NCBI RefSeq assembly: GCF_014648595.1
Contig: NZ_BMRK01000009.1
Span: 62,001 to 126,000 of the forward strand
Direction: 5' to 3'
Source of the DNA: Nocardioides luteus
GTDB lineage: Bacteria > Actinomycetota > Actinomycetes > Propionibacteriales > Nocardioidaceae
DNA: 64,000 nt
A program made the translations under genes and the position numbers. The notes under the pieces were generated by a model. The model was not told where the DNA came from. It saw nothing but the letters and a program-made list of their open reading frames with translations, and searched no databases. This document shows positions 33,414 through 43,045 of this stretch, piece after piece (within the stretch, counting starts at the first letter, position 1; every line of letters begins with the position of its first letter).

Positions 33414-34961
33414 TCACGGGTTGTTCAGGACCGGCAGGGCCTTGCCCGCGGTCGGGGACTGCAGCGAGACCTCGAGGAGGTGCTTGCCGAGCATGCTCTG
33501 GTCGGGCAGCTCCACGGGGTACTCACCGGTGAAGCAGGCGGTGCACAGCGTGGAGGGGTCCTGGTCGGTCGCCGAGATCATCCCGTCGAGCGAGATGTAG
33601 CCCAGCGAGTCGGCACCGACGGAGGAGGCGATCTCCTCGACGTCGAGGCCATTGGCGATCAGCTCGGCGCGGGTCGCGAAGTCGATGCCGTAGAAGCACG
33701 GCCACTTCACAGGCGGGCTGGAGATGCGTACGTGGACCTCCAGCGCACCCGCCTCGCGCAGCATCCGCACCTGCGCACGCTGGGTGTTGCCGCGCACGAT
33801 CGAGTCGTCGACGACGACGATCTTCTTGCCGCGCACCATGTGCTCGAGCACGTTGAGCTTGAGCCGGATGCCGAGCTGGCGCAGCGTCTGGGACGGCTGG
33901 ATGAAGGTGCGGCCGACGTAGGAGTTCTTCACGAACGCCTGGCCGAAGGGCAGGCCGCTCTCCAGCGCGTAGCCGGTCGCGGCGGGGATGCCGGACTCGG
34001 GCACCGGGATGACCAGGTCGGCCTCGACCGGGTATTCACGAGCGAGCTCGCGCCCCATCTGGACGCGGGACTCGTGCACGTTGCGGCCGGCGATGTTGGC
34101 ATCGGGGCGGGCCAGGTAGACGTACTCGAAGACGCAGCCCTTGCGGTCGGCCTCGGCGAAGCGCGCCGAGCGCAGGCCGGACTCGTCGATGATGATCATC
34201 TCGCCGGGCTCGACCTCGCGGACGACGCTCGCGCCGACGGTGGCCAGCGCGGAGTCCTCCGAGGCGATCACCCAGCCGCGGTCGAGACGGCCCAGCACCA
34301 GCGGGCGGATGCCCTGCGGGTCGCGGGCGGCGAAGAGCGTGTCCTCGTTCATCCACACCAGCGAGAAGGCGCCGCGGATCGTCGGCAGCACCTCCAGCGC
34401 ACGCGCCTCCAGCGAGGAGTCGGGGTGGTAGGCGAGCAGCTCGGTCAGCAGCGAGGTGTCGTTGGTCGACACCGGCGCGTGCTTGCCCTCGGAGTGCTCA
34501 GGGAGCTCCTCGACGGCCGAGCGCATCTCGGAGACGTTGATCAGGTTGCCGTTGTGGCCCAGGGCGACCGAGCCGTCCGGGGTGGGCTTGAAGATCGGCT
34601 GCGCGTTCTCCCACACCGAGGCACCGGTGGTGGAGTAACGGGCGTGACCGACGGCGACGTGGCCCTTGAGCGACTCGAGGGTCGGCTCGTCGAAGACCTG
34701 ACTGACCAGACCCATGTCCTTGTAGACCAGGATCTGCCGACCGTTGCTGACCGCGATACCCGCCGACTCCTGGCCGCGGTGCTGGAGGGCGTACAGGCCG
34801 AAGTACGTCAGCTTGGCGACGTCCTCGCCCGGTGCCCACACACCGAAGACTCCACAGTGGTCCTGGGGACCCTGGTCGTGGGGGTCGAGGGCGGCGGTGA
34901 GCCGGCCGTCGCCGCCCTTGCGTCGGGACACGTGCCTACCTGAGCTGGTGAGGTTGACCAC
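33414..34961 (-). CDS. purF: Amidophosphoribosyltransferase
   Basis: A 515-residue PurF, first enzyme of purine synthesis (PRPP plus glutamine to phosphoribosylamine). The N-terminal nucleophile Cys36 is in DHCGVFGVWAPG behind a propeptide, so self-cleavage is expected. The PRPP motif is VVVDDSIVRGNT. Four cysteines (KGCVFEY, KWPCFYG, TLCTAC) match the [4Fe-4S] ligands of the Bacillus-type enzyme. First gene of the purF-purM operon, divergent from the kinase genes. The GTG at 34961 is the likely start. Confidence 0.96.
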   Translation of the reverse strand: MVNLTSSGRHVSRRKGGDGRLTAALDPHDQGPQDHCGVFGVWAPGEDVAKLTYFGLYALQHRGQESAGIAVSNGRQILVYKDMGLVSQVFDEPTLESLKGHVAVGHARYSTTGASVWENAQPIFKPTPDGSVALGHNGNLINVSEMRSAVEELPEHSEGKHAPVSTNDTSLLTELLAYHPDSSLEARALEVLPTIRGAFSLVWMNEDTLFAARDPQGIRPLVLGRLDRGWVIASEDSALATVGASVVREVEPGEMIIIDESGLRSARFAEADRKGCVFEYVYLARPDANIAGRNVHESRVQMGRELAREYPVEADLVIPVPESGIPAATGYALESGLPFGQAFVKNSYVGRTFIQPSQTLRQLGIRLKLNVLEHMVRGKKIVVVDDSIVRGNTQRAQVRMLREAGALEVHVRISSPPVKWPCFYGIDFATRAELIANGLDVEEIASSVGADSLGYISLDGMISATDQDPSTLCTACFTGEYPVELPDQSMLGKHLLEVSLQSPTAGKALPVLNNP

Positions 34962-35097
34962 GGCACCGAGTGTAAGGGCCGACTCTGACGATCTCCGAAC
35001 CCTTGACCGCCCTGCGAAAGTGGAAACATGAACGTCTGGGGATCATGAATGCAAAGAACTATCCACGTCTGCCCTACCGCCCGGGACCGGATTCCCG

Positions 35098-35103
35098 GAT
35101 AAT
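35098..35103 (+). promoter_or_regulatory. -10 box of the first GAF-kinase gene (leaderless)
   Basis: GATAAT lies seven bases before the ATG at 35111 with no ribosome-binding site between, which favours this start over one at 35045. Confidence 0.45.
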
Positions 35104-35110
35104 CGCCCCG

Positions 35111-37003
35111 ATGACTTCTCCAGCGCCCAAGCCTGCCGGCGGGCACCGACTGACGGTGCCGCCGGGTTTCGCCCCACCACCGTTGGGCGGGAAGCGCGCC
35201 AGAAGCGACCTCACCACGACGATGACGACGATCACCACGGATCTGGCCGAGATCGGAGGCCTGCTCACCCCGGGTGAGGATCTCTCCGACCTCCAGCTGA
35301 TCGCCGACAGCCTGACCGCGCTGGCCGGCTTCGAGATGGCCACGATCAGCGTCGCCCGCGCCGACGGCCACCTGCACATGGTGGTCGTCTCCGGCCAGGA
35401 CTCCGCCCGCGCCGACCTGCTCGGCACCGTCACCCCGATCGAGCAGCTCGAGGCCGACCTCGCGCGCGCGGACGACTGGGGCATCTTCAAGTTCGTGCCG
35501 GCCGAGCGGCTGAAGTCGCCCGCCGACGCGTACGGCTGGGTGCCGTCGATGGAGTCCTCCGGCGCCGCCGGCGCCTGGAACCCGCTCGACCTCCTGGTCG
35601 CGCCCCTGCGTGACGACAGCGGCAGGCTCCGCGGCACCCTGATGGTCGACATCCCGACCGACGGCCTGCGGCCCAGCCGCGACAAGCGCGCCGTCCTGGG
35701 TCGTCACGCGGTGCAGGCCCAGCGCGCGATCCTGCTCGCCCTGGAGCGCGAGGAGCTCTCCGAGCAGGTACGCCTCGCCGAGGCCGCCCGCGACGTGATC
35801 CGCCGCGCCGGGCGCGAGCTCGACCCCGACGAGATCCTCAACTCGCTGAGCACCGGGCTGGTCGACGTGCTCGACCTGACCGACTTCTGGCTGCACATGT
35901 CCCGCCCCAGCGGCCGCGGCATCCGCACCAAGGTCTACCGCGAGGACTTCAAGCTCCCGATCGAGGACCTGACAAACCTGCAGTTCATGGTCGACTACGG
36001 CCGCTACCTGTGGGAGCAGCGCAGCATCACCGTGCAGACCCCCGACGGCCCCGAGCGGCTGCCCCACCCCGATCCCGAGGCGCAGCGGCTGATGACCGAG
36101 TGGGTGCGCCACCACAAGATCGGCTCGCTCGTCGGCGTACCGATCGGGTCCGGCCAGACGTGGTACGGCGCGATGATCCTCGGCCGCGGCCCCGACAAGC
36201 CCCACTGGAGCGAGCTCGAGCTGATCACCGCGGCCGACCTCGGCCGCGACTTCGGCCGCGTGGTCCACAACTCGCGCGCCTACCTGCGCCAGAAGGCGGC
36301 GGTCGACTCGCTGCGCGAGCTCGAGGCCCACAAGAGCCGGCTGATCGCGACGGTCGCCCACGAGCTGAAGAACCCGCTCTCGGCGTTCCGGTGGAACATC
36401 GAGTCGTTGCCCTACGCGGAGTCCGAGGAGGAGTACTCCGAGGTCCTCTCGGCGCTCACCCGCAACCGTGACCGCACCGAGAAGATCGTCGCCGACTTGG
36501 CGATGCTCTCGAAGGTCTCCGATCCCGACCATCTGCCCAACACGGTGCCGATCCAGGTCTCGCAGGTGCTGGAGGAGGTCCACAAGGAGCTCCTCGCCGA
36601 GATGCCCAGCAACGACACCCACGAGCTCGTCTTCGAGATGCCGGACGACGACGTCCGGGTGACGATGGCGCCGGGCGACCTCGACCGGGTCGTGATCAAC
36701 CTGGTCACCAACGCGATCAAGTACAGCCCCGAGGGCGGTCAGGTCATCGTGAGCACGCGCACCAGCCCCGGCTGGTTCGAGCTCCGGGTGACCGACCAGG
36801 GTCTCGGCATCTCGCCCGAGGACCAGGAACGCCTCTTCACCGAGTTCTTCCGCTCCACCAACCCCACCGCCCTCAAACAACCTGGCACCGGACTTGGTCT
36901 GACGATCGTGTCGCGCATCATCAGCCGACGTGGTGGACTGATATCAGTTGACTCGACACCTGGCGAGGGAAGCACGTTCCGTGTGACGCTTCCCATTGTT
37001 TGA
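35111..37003 (+). CDS. GAF-domain sensor histidine kinase, intact H box
   Basis: A 630-residue soluble kinase. Two GAF-like domains occupy about residues 45-225 (with an unusual insert FKFVPAERLKSPADAYGWVP) and 230-400. The DHp helix has TVAHELKNPLSAF with phospho-acceptor His417, and the HATPase domain has INLVTNAIKYSPEGG, VTDQGLGIS and GTGLGLTIV. No membrane segments, so it senses cytosolic signals. It is the only one of three tandem homologues with a canonical His. No response regulator is adjacent, so the partner is unknown. Confidence 0.9.
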   Translation: MTSPAPKPAGGHRLTVPPGFAPPPLGGKRARSDLTTTMTTITTDLAEIGGLLTPGEDLSDLQLIADSLTALAGFEMATISVARADGHLHMVVVSGQDSARADLLGTVTPIEQLEADLARADDWGIFKFVPAERLKSPADAYGWVPSMESSGAAGAWNPLDLLVAPLRDDSGRLRGTLMVDIPTDGLRPSRDKRAVLGRHAVQAQRAILLALEREELSEQVRLAEAARDVIRRAGRELDPDEILNSLSTGLVDVLDLTDFWLHMSRPSGRGIRTKVYREDFKLPIEDLTNLQFMVDYGRYLWEQRSITVQTPDGPERLPHPDPEAQRLMTEWVRHHKIGSLVGVPIGSGQTWYGAMILGRGPDKPHWSELELITAADLGRDFGRVVHNSRAYLRQKAAVDSLRELEAHKSRLIATVAHELKNPLSAFRWNIESLPYAESEEEYSEVLSALTRNRDRTEKIVADLAMLSKVSDPDHLPNTVPIQVSQVLEEVHKELLAEMPSNDTHELVFEMPDDDVRVTMAPGDLDRVVINLVTNAIKYSPEGGQVIVSTRTSPGWFELRVTDQGLGISPEDQERLFTEFFRSTNPTALKQPGTGLGLTIVSRIISRRGGLISVDSTPGEGSTFRVTLPIV

Positions 37004-37064
37004 CGAAGATTGTTCGACCAGGCACCGGTAACGGGTCGCATTTTTTCATCTCGGCGGAGAGCTC

Positions 37065-38909
37065 ATGACCAGTACGCCCTCACGGGAACCGGACGTGCCA
37101 GACGGCGCCTCCGAGGCGTACCCGACCCCTGACCCGGGTCTGCAGCTCATCGCCGAAGGCGTCACCGAGCTGGTCGGCTTCGGGGCCGCGGTCATCAACA
37201 TCCGTCGTGGCGACGAGTTCGAGATCGTCGCTGCCTACGGTGACGAGACCGGCCACACCGTCGAGGGCGAGATGACCGTCGCCGAGATGCTCGGCACCCG
37301 GTTCCCGGTCTCGGTCGTCACCGAGCTCCTGGAGATGTCGCTGGACTGGGGTGACATCAAGTTCATCCCCCACGAGCGCAACACCATCGGTGAGGCGGAG
37401 GGCTACTGGGTCGCCGACACCGACGAGGACATCATGAAGGGGTCCCAGGACTGGCACCGGCTCGACGAGCTGCTGGCCCCCTTCTACGACGACGCCGGCG
37501 AGCTCGTCGGCGTGCTCTCGATCGACCGCCCTACCAACGGCCGCCGGCCTGGTCGCCGACAGCAGCGGATCCTCAACCGCTTCGCCCGACAGGCGCGGCG
37601 CGCCGTGCTGCTGACCCTGCAGCGCGAATACCTCGAGGAGCGGGCCAACAACCTCCTCGAGGCGCAGAGCTTCCTGCGCGAGGCCAACTCCCAGCTCGGG
37701 TTCACCGCGGTGCTCGAGGCGACCCAGGAGGCGATGAGCCGAGGTCTCGACGCGGACGGCCTCTACGTGCAGGCGCGGGACGGCATGGGCGGCAACGTCT
37801 GGTACGCCTCGCCCGGCCTGCGGTGGAGCGCCGACGACTACGCCGGCACGGGCATACAGTCCTACCAGAGCACCCGGCTGTGGAACGAGGGTCTGCACCG
37901 CATCATCAACCGCGACATCCTCCGCCACACGATCCTCCACGACAAGAGTCCGGACCAGCGCAAGTTCGCGCAGCTCGGCATCGACTTCCTCGACGCCGTC
38001 GAGGCCGACTCGCTCCTGGTCGTGCCGATCGGCGTCGAGACCACCGCGCTGGGTCACCTGGTGCTGCTGCGTGGGGCGGGACGACCCCGCTGGACCGACG
38101 CCGAGGGACGCCTCGCGATGGAGTTCGGCCGCGACTTCGGCCGCATCGTGCTCACCTCCAACGCCTACACCCAGGAGCGCGACCTCGCCCAGCGGCTCGC
38201 GACCGCCGACAAGGTGCACAGCCGGCTGATCGAGTCGGTCGCCCAGGAGCTGCACAACCCGCTCACCGCTCTCACCACCGGCATCGACGCGATCCGCCAC
38301 GAGGACCGCGGCTCGACCACCTGGTTCCAGCAGGTCGGCAACCTGATCAGCAGGTCCGACCAGCTGGTCGCGATGGTCGACGACCTGCTCCTCTTCTCCC
38401 GCTTCTCCGACCCGTCCTCGCGCCCGACCCTGGCGGTCGTCGACCTGACCTCGCTGCTGCAGGAGATCTTCGAGCAGAGGACGTACGAGGCGGAGAAGCG
38501 TGGCATCGAGGTGACCATCGACGTGCCGAACCACGGTGTCCACGTGCTCGGCGACCGCAGCGAGATCAAGGCGGCGATCCTGCGGCTGGTCGACAACGCG
38601 CTGGTCTACACCCACCGCGGTGGCCACGTGCGGCTCTACATCGTGGAGAGCGCGAGCGAGGCGGCGATCTCGGTGACCGACAACGGTGTCGGCATCCCGG
38701 CGGGCGAGCAGCGCCAGGTCTTCCACGAGTTCTACCGCGGCACCAGCCAGGCGATCGGCGGCCGGAAGGGTGTCGGGCTGGGGCTCAGCATCGTCGACCG
38801 GGTCGCCAAACGCCACGACGGCCGCGTGACGCTGCGCTCCGAGCCCGGCACCGGCACCCGGGTCTCGATGGTGCTCCCGCTGTCCAACGACGCGGCCTCG
38901 CTCGGTTAA
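37065..38909 (+). CDS. GAF-domain kinase-like protein lacking the phospho-acceptor His
   Basis: A 614-residue homologue of the previous protein. One GAF-like domain lies at about 20-185 (with insert IKFIPHERNTIGEAEGYW) and a second at about 200-370. The DHp segment reads SVAQELHNPLTAL: the canonical His is Gln394. The ATP-binding boxes remain: RLVDNALVYTHRGG, VTDNGVGIP, GVGLGLSIV. It therefore probably binds ATP but cannot autophosphorylate in the usual way; a His three residues later (ELHNP) is off register. It follows the first kinase by 61 bases with a GGCGGAGAG site. Confidence 0.88.
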   Translation: MTSTPSREPDVPDGASEAYPTPDPGLQLIAEGVTELVGFGAAVINIRRGDEFEIVAAYGDETGHTVEGEMTVAEMLGTRFPVSVVTELLEMSLDWGDIKFIPHERNTIGEAEGYWVADTDEDIMKGSQDWHRLDELLAPFYDDAGELVGVLSIDRPTNGRRPGRRQQRILNRFARQARRAVLLTLQREYLEERANNLLEAQSFLREANSQLGFTAVLEATQEAMSRGLDADGLYVQARDGMGGNVWYASPGLRWSADDYAGTGIQSYQSTRLWNEGLHRIINRDILRHTILHDKSPDQRKFAQLGIDFLDAVEADSLLVVPIGVETTALGHLVLLRGAGRPRWTDAEGRLAMEFGRDFGRIVLTSNAYTQERDLAQRLATADKVHSRLIESVAQELHNPLTALTTGIDAIRHEDRGSTTWFQQVGNLISRSDQLVAMVDDLLLFSRFSDPSSRPTLAVVDLTSLLQEIFEQRTYEAEKRGIEVTIDVPNHGVHVLGDRSEIKAAILRLVDNALVYTHRGGHVRLYIVESASEAAISVTDNGVGIPAGEQRQVFHEFYRGTSQAIGGRKGVGLGLSIVDRVAKRHDGRVTLRSEPGTGTRVSMVLPLSNDAASLG

Positions 38910-39047
38910 CCGAACGTCACAATCTGGTCGAGACGGTGGCCTACGCCTGCACAGGATGCGTGTTTCGTGCAACACTCCGTGGTGCCCAGGTCCTCAGGAC
39001 TGCCACGACGTTGCAACACCCCCTGACCGACCTAATCGAGAGCAAGG

Positions 39048-40850
39048 ATGCCCCCACCACAGTCAGTCGATGCGATCGACGTGCCGCAGAGCACGCCGAG
39101 CAAGACGTCGCTGCCGGTGGACCCTGCTCTGCAGATGATCGCCGAGGGCATCTGCGAGCTGCTCGGCTTCGGCATCGCCGCGATCAACGTCGTCCGCGGT
39201 GACGAGGTGGAGATGGTCGCCGTCCACGGCTTCACCAGCGGCCTGAACGCTCACGGCCAGCGCGAGACCGCCGAGGAGATCCTCGGCACCCGATGGCCCC
39301 TCTCCGACATGCAGGGCAACCTCTCCCGCGGGGAGAACTGGGGCGCCTGGCGGTTCATCCCGCACGAGCGGGTCAATCTCCACGAGGGCAGCTGGGTCTC
39401 GACGACCAACATGATCGACGCCCCCGACGCCTGGCACCCCCACGACATGCTGCTCGCGCCGATCATCGGCGAGGACGGGTCGATCAAGGGCTGTCTCTCC
39501 GTCGACATGCCGATCAGCGGTCGTCGTCCCGACTTCACCCAGCGGCGTGTGCTCAACCGGTTCGCGAAGCGTGCCCAGCGGGTCGTGCTCGGCTATCTCG
39601 AGCGCGAGCGCCTCTACGAGCGCGCCGCCAACCTGGAGACCGCCAAGGAGTTCCTGCGCGACGCCAGTTCCAAGCTCAGCCTCGCCGACGTGCTCGACGC
39701 CAGCCACGACTCGCTGATCCGCGGTCTGGGCGCCGACGGCATCTGGATGGCGACCAAGGGACCCCACAACGAGATGGTCGTGCACGCGACCCCGGGCCTC
39801 AACTGGGACCCCGACCCGGGCCTGGCTTCGCTCACCTCACGCAACTCGTCCCGCTACTGGGCCGAGGGCACCTACTCGATCATGAGCCGCCAGCAGATCG
39901 TGGAGTCCGCGGAGTGGAGCGAGCAGGCGGCCGTCGCCGAGAAGTTCTTCGAGACCCTGGGCGCCGACAGCGCGCTGGTCGTGCCGGTGGGCGCCGACCA
40001 CGAGTGGCTCGGCCACATCGTCCTCCTGCGCTCCCCCGGCAGGCCCAGCTGGACCGACGCGGAGGGTCGCCTGGCGATGGAGCTGGGCCGTGACTTCGGC
40101 CGGATAGTGCTCACCGCCAACGCCTACACCCAGGAGCGCGACCTCGCCCAGCAGCTCGCCGACGCCGACCGCGAGCGCAACCGGCTCATCGAGGCGGTCG
40201 CGCGCGAGCTTCGCATCCCGGTCAACGCGCTCGGCACCTCGCTCAACGCGCTGGGTGCGGAGAAGCCCAACACGCTGCCGTGGATCGTGCAGGTGGAGAC
40301 GCTCACCGTACGCAGCGCCCAGATCGAGGGCATCGTCAGCGACCTGCTGCTGCTCTCCCGGATCCGCGACCCAGCAAACGCTCCGGGCGAGACCACCATC
40401 GAGGTCTCCGAGATGCTTCACGACGTGCTCGACGAGCTCGATCCCGACGCCGCTCAGAAGGACATCGAGTGCGTCCTGACGACCCCTACCGGGCCGGCGT
40501 ACGTCGTCGCCGACCCGCGCGAGCTGCGCGCCGCCTTCCTCCACCTGGTGAAGAACGCGCTGACCTACAGCTACCGGGGCTCGCGGGTGCAGGTGATGCT
40601 CTACAGCGCCGGCGCCGAGGTCACGATCATCATCGCCGACACCGGCGTCGGCATCTCCGACGAGGAGCAGGAAGAGGTCTTCAAGCCGTTCTTCCGGGGC
40701 TCCAACTCCGCGCTGGGCGGTTCACGCGGGGCCGGTCTCGGCCTGACGCTGGTCGATCAGATCATCACCAACCGCCACAACGGGCTGGTCGAGCTCGACT
40801 CCAGCCCGGGCGAGGGCACCCGGGTCGTGCTCACGATGTACAGCGCGTAA
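39048..40850 (+). CDS. GAF-domain kinase-like protein lacking the phospho-acceptor His (third copy)
   Basis: A 600-residue homologue. Two GAF-like domains (about 20-190 and 195-365) share the insert type WRFIPHERVNLHEGSW. The DHp segment reads AVARELRIPVNAL, with Arg386 in place of His and Val in place of the Leu of the ELxxPL motif. HATPase boxes are kept: HLVKNALTYSYRG, IADTGVGIS, GAGLGLTLV. A 138-base gap separates it from the second gene. It is more diverged in the H box than the second copy, suggesting a scaffold or sensor role. Confidence 0.88.
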   Translation: MPPPQSVDAIDVPQSTPSKTSLPVDPALQMIAEGICELLGFGIAAINVVRGDEVEMVAVHGFTSGLNAHGQRETAEEILGTRWPLSDMQGNLSRGENWGAWRFIPHERVNLHEGSWVSTTNMIDAPDAWHPHDMLLAPIIGEDGSIKGCLSVDMPISGRRPDFTQRRVLNRFAKRAQRVVLGYLERERLYERAANLETAKEFLRDASSKLSLADVLDASHDSLIRGLGADGIWMATKGPHNEMVVHATPGLNWDPDPGLASLTSRNSSRYWAEGTYSIMSRQQIVESAEWSEQAAVAEKFFETLGADSALVVPVGADHEWLGHIVLLRSPGRPSWTDAEGRLAMELGRDFGRIVLTANAYTQERDLAQQLADADRERNRLIEAVARELRIPVNALGTSLNALGAEKPNTLPWIVQVETLTVRSAQIEGIVSDLLLLSRIRDPANAPGETTIEVSEMLHDVLDELDPDAAQKDIECVLTTPTGPAYVVADPRELRAAFLHLVKNALTYSYRGSRVQVMLYSAGAEVTIIIADTGVGISDEEQEEVFKPFFRGSNSALGGSRGAGLGLTLVDQIITNRHNGLVELDSSPGEGTRVVLTMYSA

Positions 40851-40871
40851 CCACCCGGGTGCCGGTCGCGG

Positions 40872-42221
40872 TCAGCGGCTACCGAGCTTCTGAAGCAACA
40901 GCGCCTCGGCGACGACGACGCGCCGGAACTCGGCGAGGTGGAGACCCTCGTTGGCGCCGTGGGCGCGGGTGTCGGGGTCCTCGACGCCGGTGACCAGCAC
41001 GCTCGCCTGCGGGAACGCCTCGAGGAACTCCGCGATGAACGGGATCGAGCCGCCCACGCCCATGTCGATCGGGGCGGTGCCGTCCCAGGCCTCGGTGAAG
41101 GCGGCGCGAGCCGCGTCGTAGGCCGGGCCGGTCGCGTCCAGGGCGATCGGCTCACCGGTGTCGACGACCTTGGTGGCCAGCTGGGCGCCCCACGGGACGT
41201 GCTTCTCCAGGTGCTTGGTGAGGGCGGCGACGGCGTTCTCACCGGTGTCGCCCGGGGCGATCCGGATGGTCACCTTGGCGCGGGCCGCGGGCGAGAGGGT
41301 GTTGGAGGCGCCGTCGACCTTGGGCGCGTCCAGGCCGGTGATGGTGATCGCCGGCTGGGTCCACATCCGCTCGACGGCGCTGCCCTTGCCGACCCAGTGC
41401 AGGCCGTCGATGGCGCCGGACTCGGCGCGGAGCCGGTCCTCGGGGTAGTCGACGTCGGCGGCCGGACCGGAGACGAGCCCCTCGACCGCGGGCGCGCCGT
41501 CCTCGTCCCAGAGGGTGTTGAGGAGGCGTACGAGCGCCATGATCGCGTCGGGGGCCAGACCGCCCCACATGCCGGAGTGGACCGCGTGGCCCAGGGTGCG
41601 GAGCTCGACGTCGACGCGGATGAGGCCGCGCAGCGAGGTGGTCAGCGCCGGGACGCCGATGTCCCAGTTGCCGGAGTCGGCGATGACGATGACGTCGGCC
41701 TTCAGCCGGTCCTGGTACTTCTCGAGCAGCTGCGGCAGGGTCGCCGAAGCCACCTCCTCCTCACCCTCGATGAAGAGGCGGACGGTCACCGGGAGGTCGT
41801 CGCCCAGCGCGCGGACGGCACCGATGTGGGCGGCGATGCCGGCCTTGTCGTCGGCCGCGCCGCGACCGTAGAGCCGGTCACCCACCTCGGTGGGCTCGAA
41901 CGGCGGGGTGTCCCAGTCGGCGTGGTCGTTCTCCGGCTGCACGTCGTGGTGGGCGTAGAGCAGCACCGTCGGGGCGCCCTCCGGCCCCTTCTTCTCGCCG
42001 ACGATCGCCGGCGGCGCACCGTCGAAGGCGCGCACGATCTCCACCTCGAAGCCCTCGGCCGCGAAGAGGTCGCGGGTCTTCTCCGCGCTCTTCTCGACCT
42101 CGCTCAGCCTCGCGGGGTCCGCGCTCACGGACTCGATCCGCACCAGCTCCTCGAGGTCCTTGCGGATCCCGGGGAAGAGGTCGTCTACACGAGATTTGAT
42201 GTCTTCGGTGGAGAGGGTCAT
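40872..42221 (-). CDS. M20-family dipeptidase / metallopeptidase
   Basis: A 449-residue M20 zinc peptidase. Metal ligands are visible in LLYAHHDVQPEN (His, Asp), GRGAADDKAG (bridging Asp), IEGEEEVAS (catalytic Glu and ligand Glu), ADSGNWD and a C-terminal His (GANEGLHLAEF). The lid domain includes ELRTLGHAVHSGMWGG. Resembles carnosinase-like dipeptidases (CPG2/M20A group). No signal peptide. Convergent with the third kinase gene by 21 bases. Confidence 0.93.
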   Translation of the reverse strand: MTLSTEDIKSRVDDLFPGIRKDLEELVRIESVSADPARLSEVEKSAEKTRDLFAAEGFEVEIVRAFDGAPPAIVGEKKGPEGAPTVLLYAHHDVQPENDHADWDTPPFEPTEVGDRLYGRGAADDKAGIAAHIGAVRALGDDLPVTVRLFIEGEEEVASATLPQLLEKYQDRLKADVIVIADSGNWDIGVPALTTSLRGLIRVDVELRTLGHAVHSGMWGGLAPDAIMALVRLLNTLWDEDGAPAVEGLVSGPAADVDYPEDRLRAESGAIDGLHWVGKGSAVERMWTQPAITITGLDAPKVDGASNTLSPAARAKVTIRIAPGDTGENAVAALTKHLEKHVPWGAQLATKVVDTGEPIALDATGPAYDAARAAFTEAWDGTAPIDMGVGGSIPFIAEFLEAFPQASVLVTGVEDPDTRAHGANEGLHLAEFRRVVVAEALLLQKLGSR

Positions 42222-42278
42222 GGGGTGAGATTACAAGCAGGCCGTCGCCGCTGAAGGTCCGCGGTCCGCTGCCGACCC

Positions 42279-42613
42279 CCGCTGGTCGAGCCGCCGGAGC
42301 TTCTGGGCCGAGCCGTGTCGGAACCAGCACAGCTTCATCGAGCGGCGAATGGACTGTGTTGGTCTCGACACGCTCGGTCGTGGCCGGCCTCCCGGCTCGA
42401 CCAGCGGATGCTCAGACGGCCTCGCGGCTCAAACTGCTGGGGATCTTTCGTTCGAGGGGTCTCGACAGGCTCGACCTCCGGATCCCCCGCTGGTCGAGCC
42501 GCCGGAGCCCCTGGGCGGAGGCGCGTCGAGACCAACACAGTCGATTCGAGCGCGACAGGGGACCGTGTTGGTCTCGACTCGACCAGCGGAGGCTCAGGCT
42601 CGACCAGCGAAGG
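42279..42613. repeat. REP cluster with two composite copies
   Basis: The segment CCCCGCTGGTCGAGCCGCCG starts at about 42278 and again at about 42486, each followed by a GTGTTGGTCTCGAC-type half and CTCGACCAGCG. In the second copy GTCGAGACCAACACAG and CCGTGTTGGTCTCGAC form a 16-bp stem (one mismatch) with a 22-base loop. Further GGGTCTCGACAGGCTCGACC and GGCTCGACCAGCG units fill the region. It occupies the 395-base gap between the peptidase and sterol-carrier genes, which holds no gene. Confidence 0.85.
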
Positions 42614-42616
42614 GGA

Positions 42617-42970
42617 CTACAGGGGCAGGTACGCCGAGAGGTCGGTGCGCTCGCCGGAGGCCCTCACTCGGGCCTGGTCGACGGCGTCGGCCCAGGTGAG
42701 CTCGCCCGTGGCGAGCGCGATCCAGGTGGCTGCGTCGGTCTCGATCACTGCCGGCGGCGTGCCCCGGGTGTGCCGGACGCCCTCGACGCACTGCACCGCG
42801 GCGTACGGCGGGACGCGGACCTCCACGCTCCGGCCCGGGGCGCGCTGCTCCAGGAGGGCGAGGAAGTGCTTGGTGAGCAGTCGAAGGTCGGCCTTCTCGG
42901 CCGACGCGGTGAGGCGCTCGAGCGCTGCAGAGACCTCGGCGGCCGGGGCGGGCTTGAGTCGTGCTGGCAC
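42617..42970 (-). CDS. Sterol-carrier-family protein (SCP2-like)
   Basis: A 117-residue soluble protein. The pattern PGRSVEVRVPPYAAVQCVEG followed by PPAVIETDAATWIALATGELTWADAV is that of the small SCP2-like family found near purF in Streptomyces and relatives. It should bind a hydrophobic ligand; its role is unknown. The GTG at 42970 is the likely start. The frame continues upstream but only as antisense of neighbouring genes. Confidence 0.85.
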   Translation of the reverse strand: MPARLKPAPAAEVSAALERLTASAEKADLRLLTKHFLALLEQRAPGRSVEVRVPPYAAVQCVEGVRHTRGTPPAVIETDAATWIALATGELTWADAVDQARVRASGERTDLSAYLPL

Positions 42971-43033
42971 AGCGGCGAGCCTACCGTCGCGACGAGGTGT
43001 GCGAACTCGTCCACCTACGCCCCAGCGAGCCGA

Positions 43034-43039
43034 TAGGGT
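43034..43039 (+). promoter_or_regulatory. -10 box of the membrane-protein gene (leaderless)
   Basis: TAGGGT lies six bases before the GTG at 43046. Confidence 0.4.
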
Positions 43040-43045
43040 CCGACC

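Noticed and set aside
33415-33417. GTG start for purM overlapping the purF stop
   Set aside because: No ribosome-binding site precedes it, while the GTG at 33399 has GGAG at good distance and gives the usual N-terminus.
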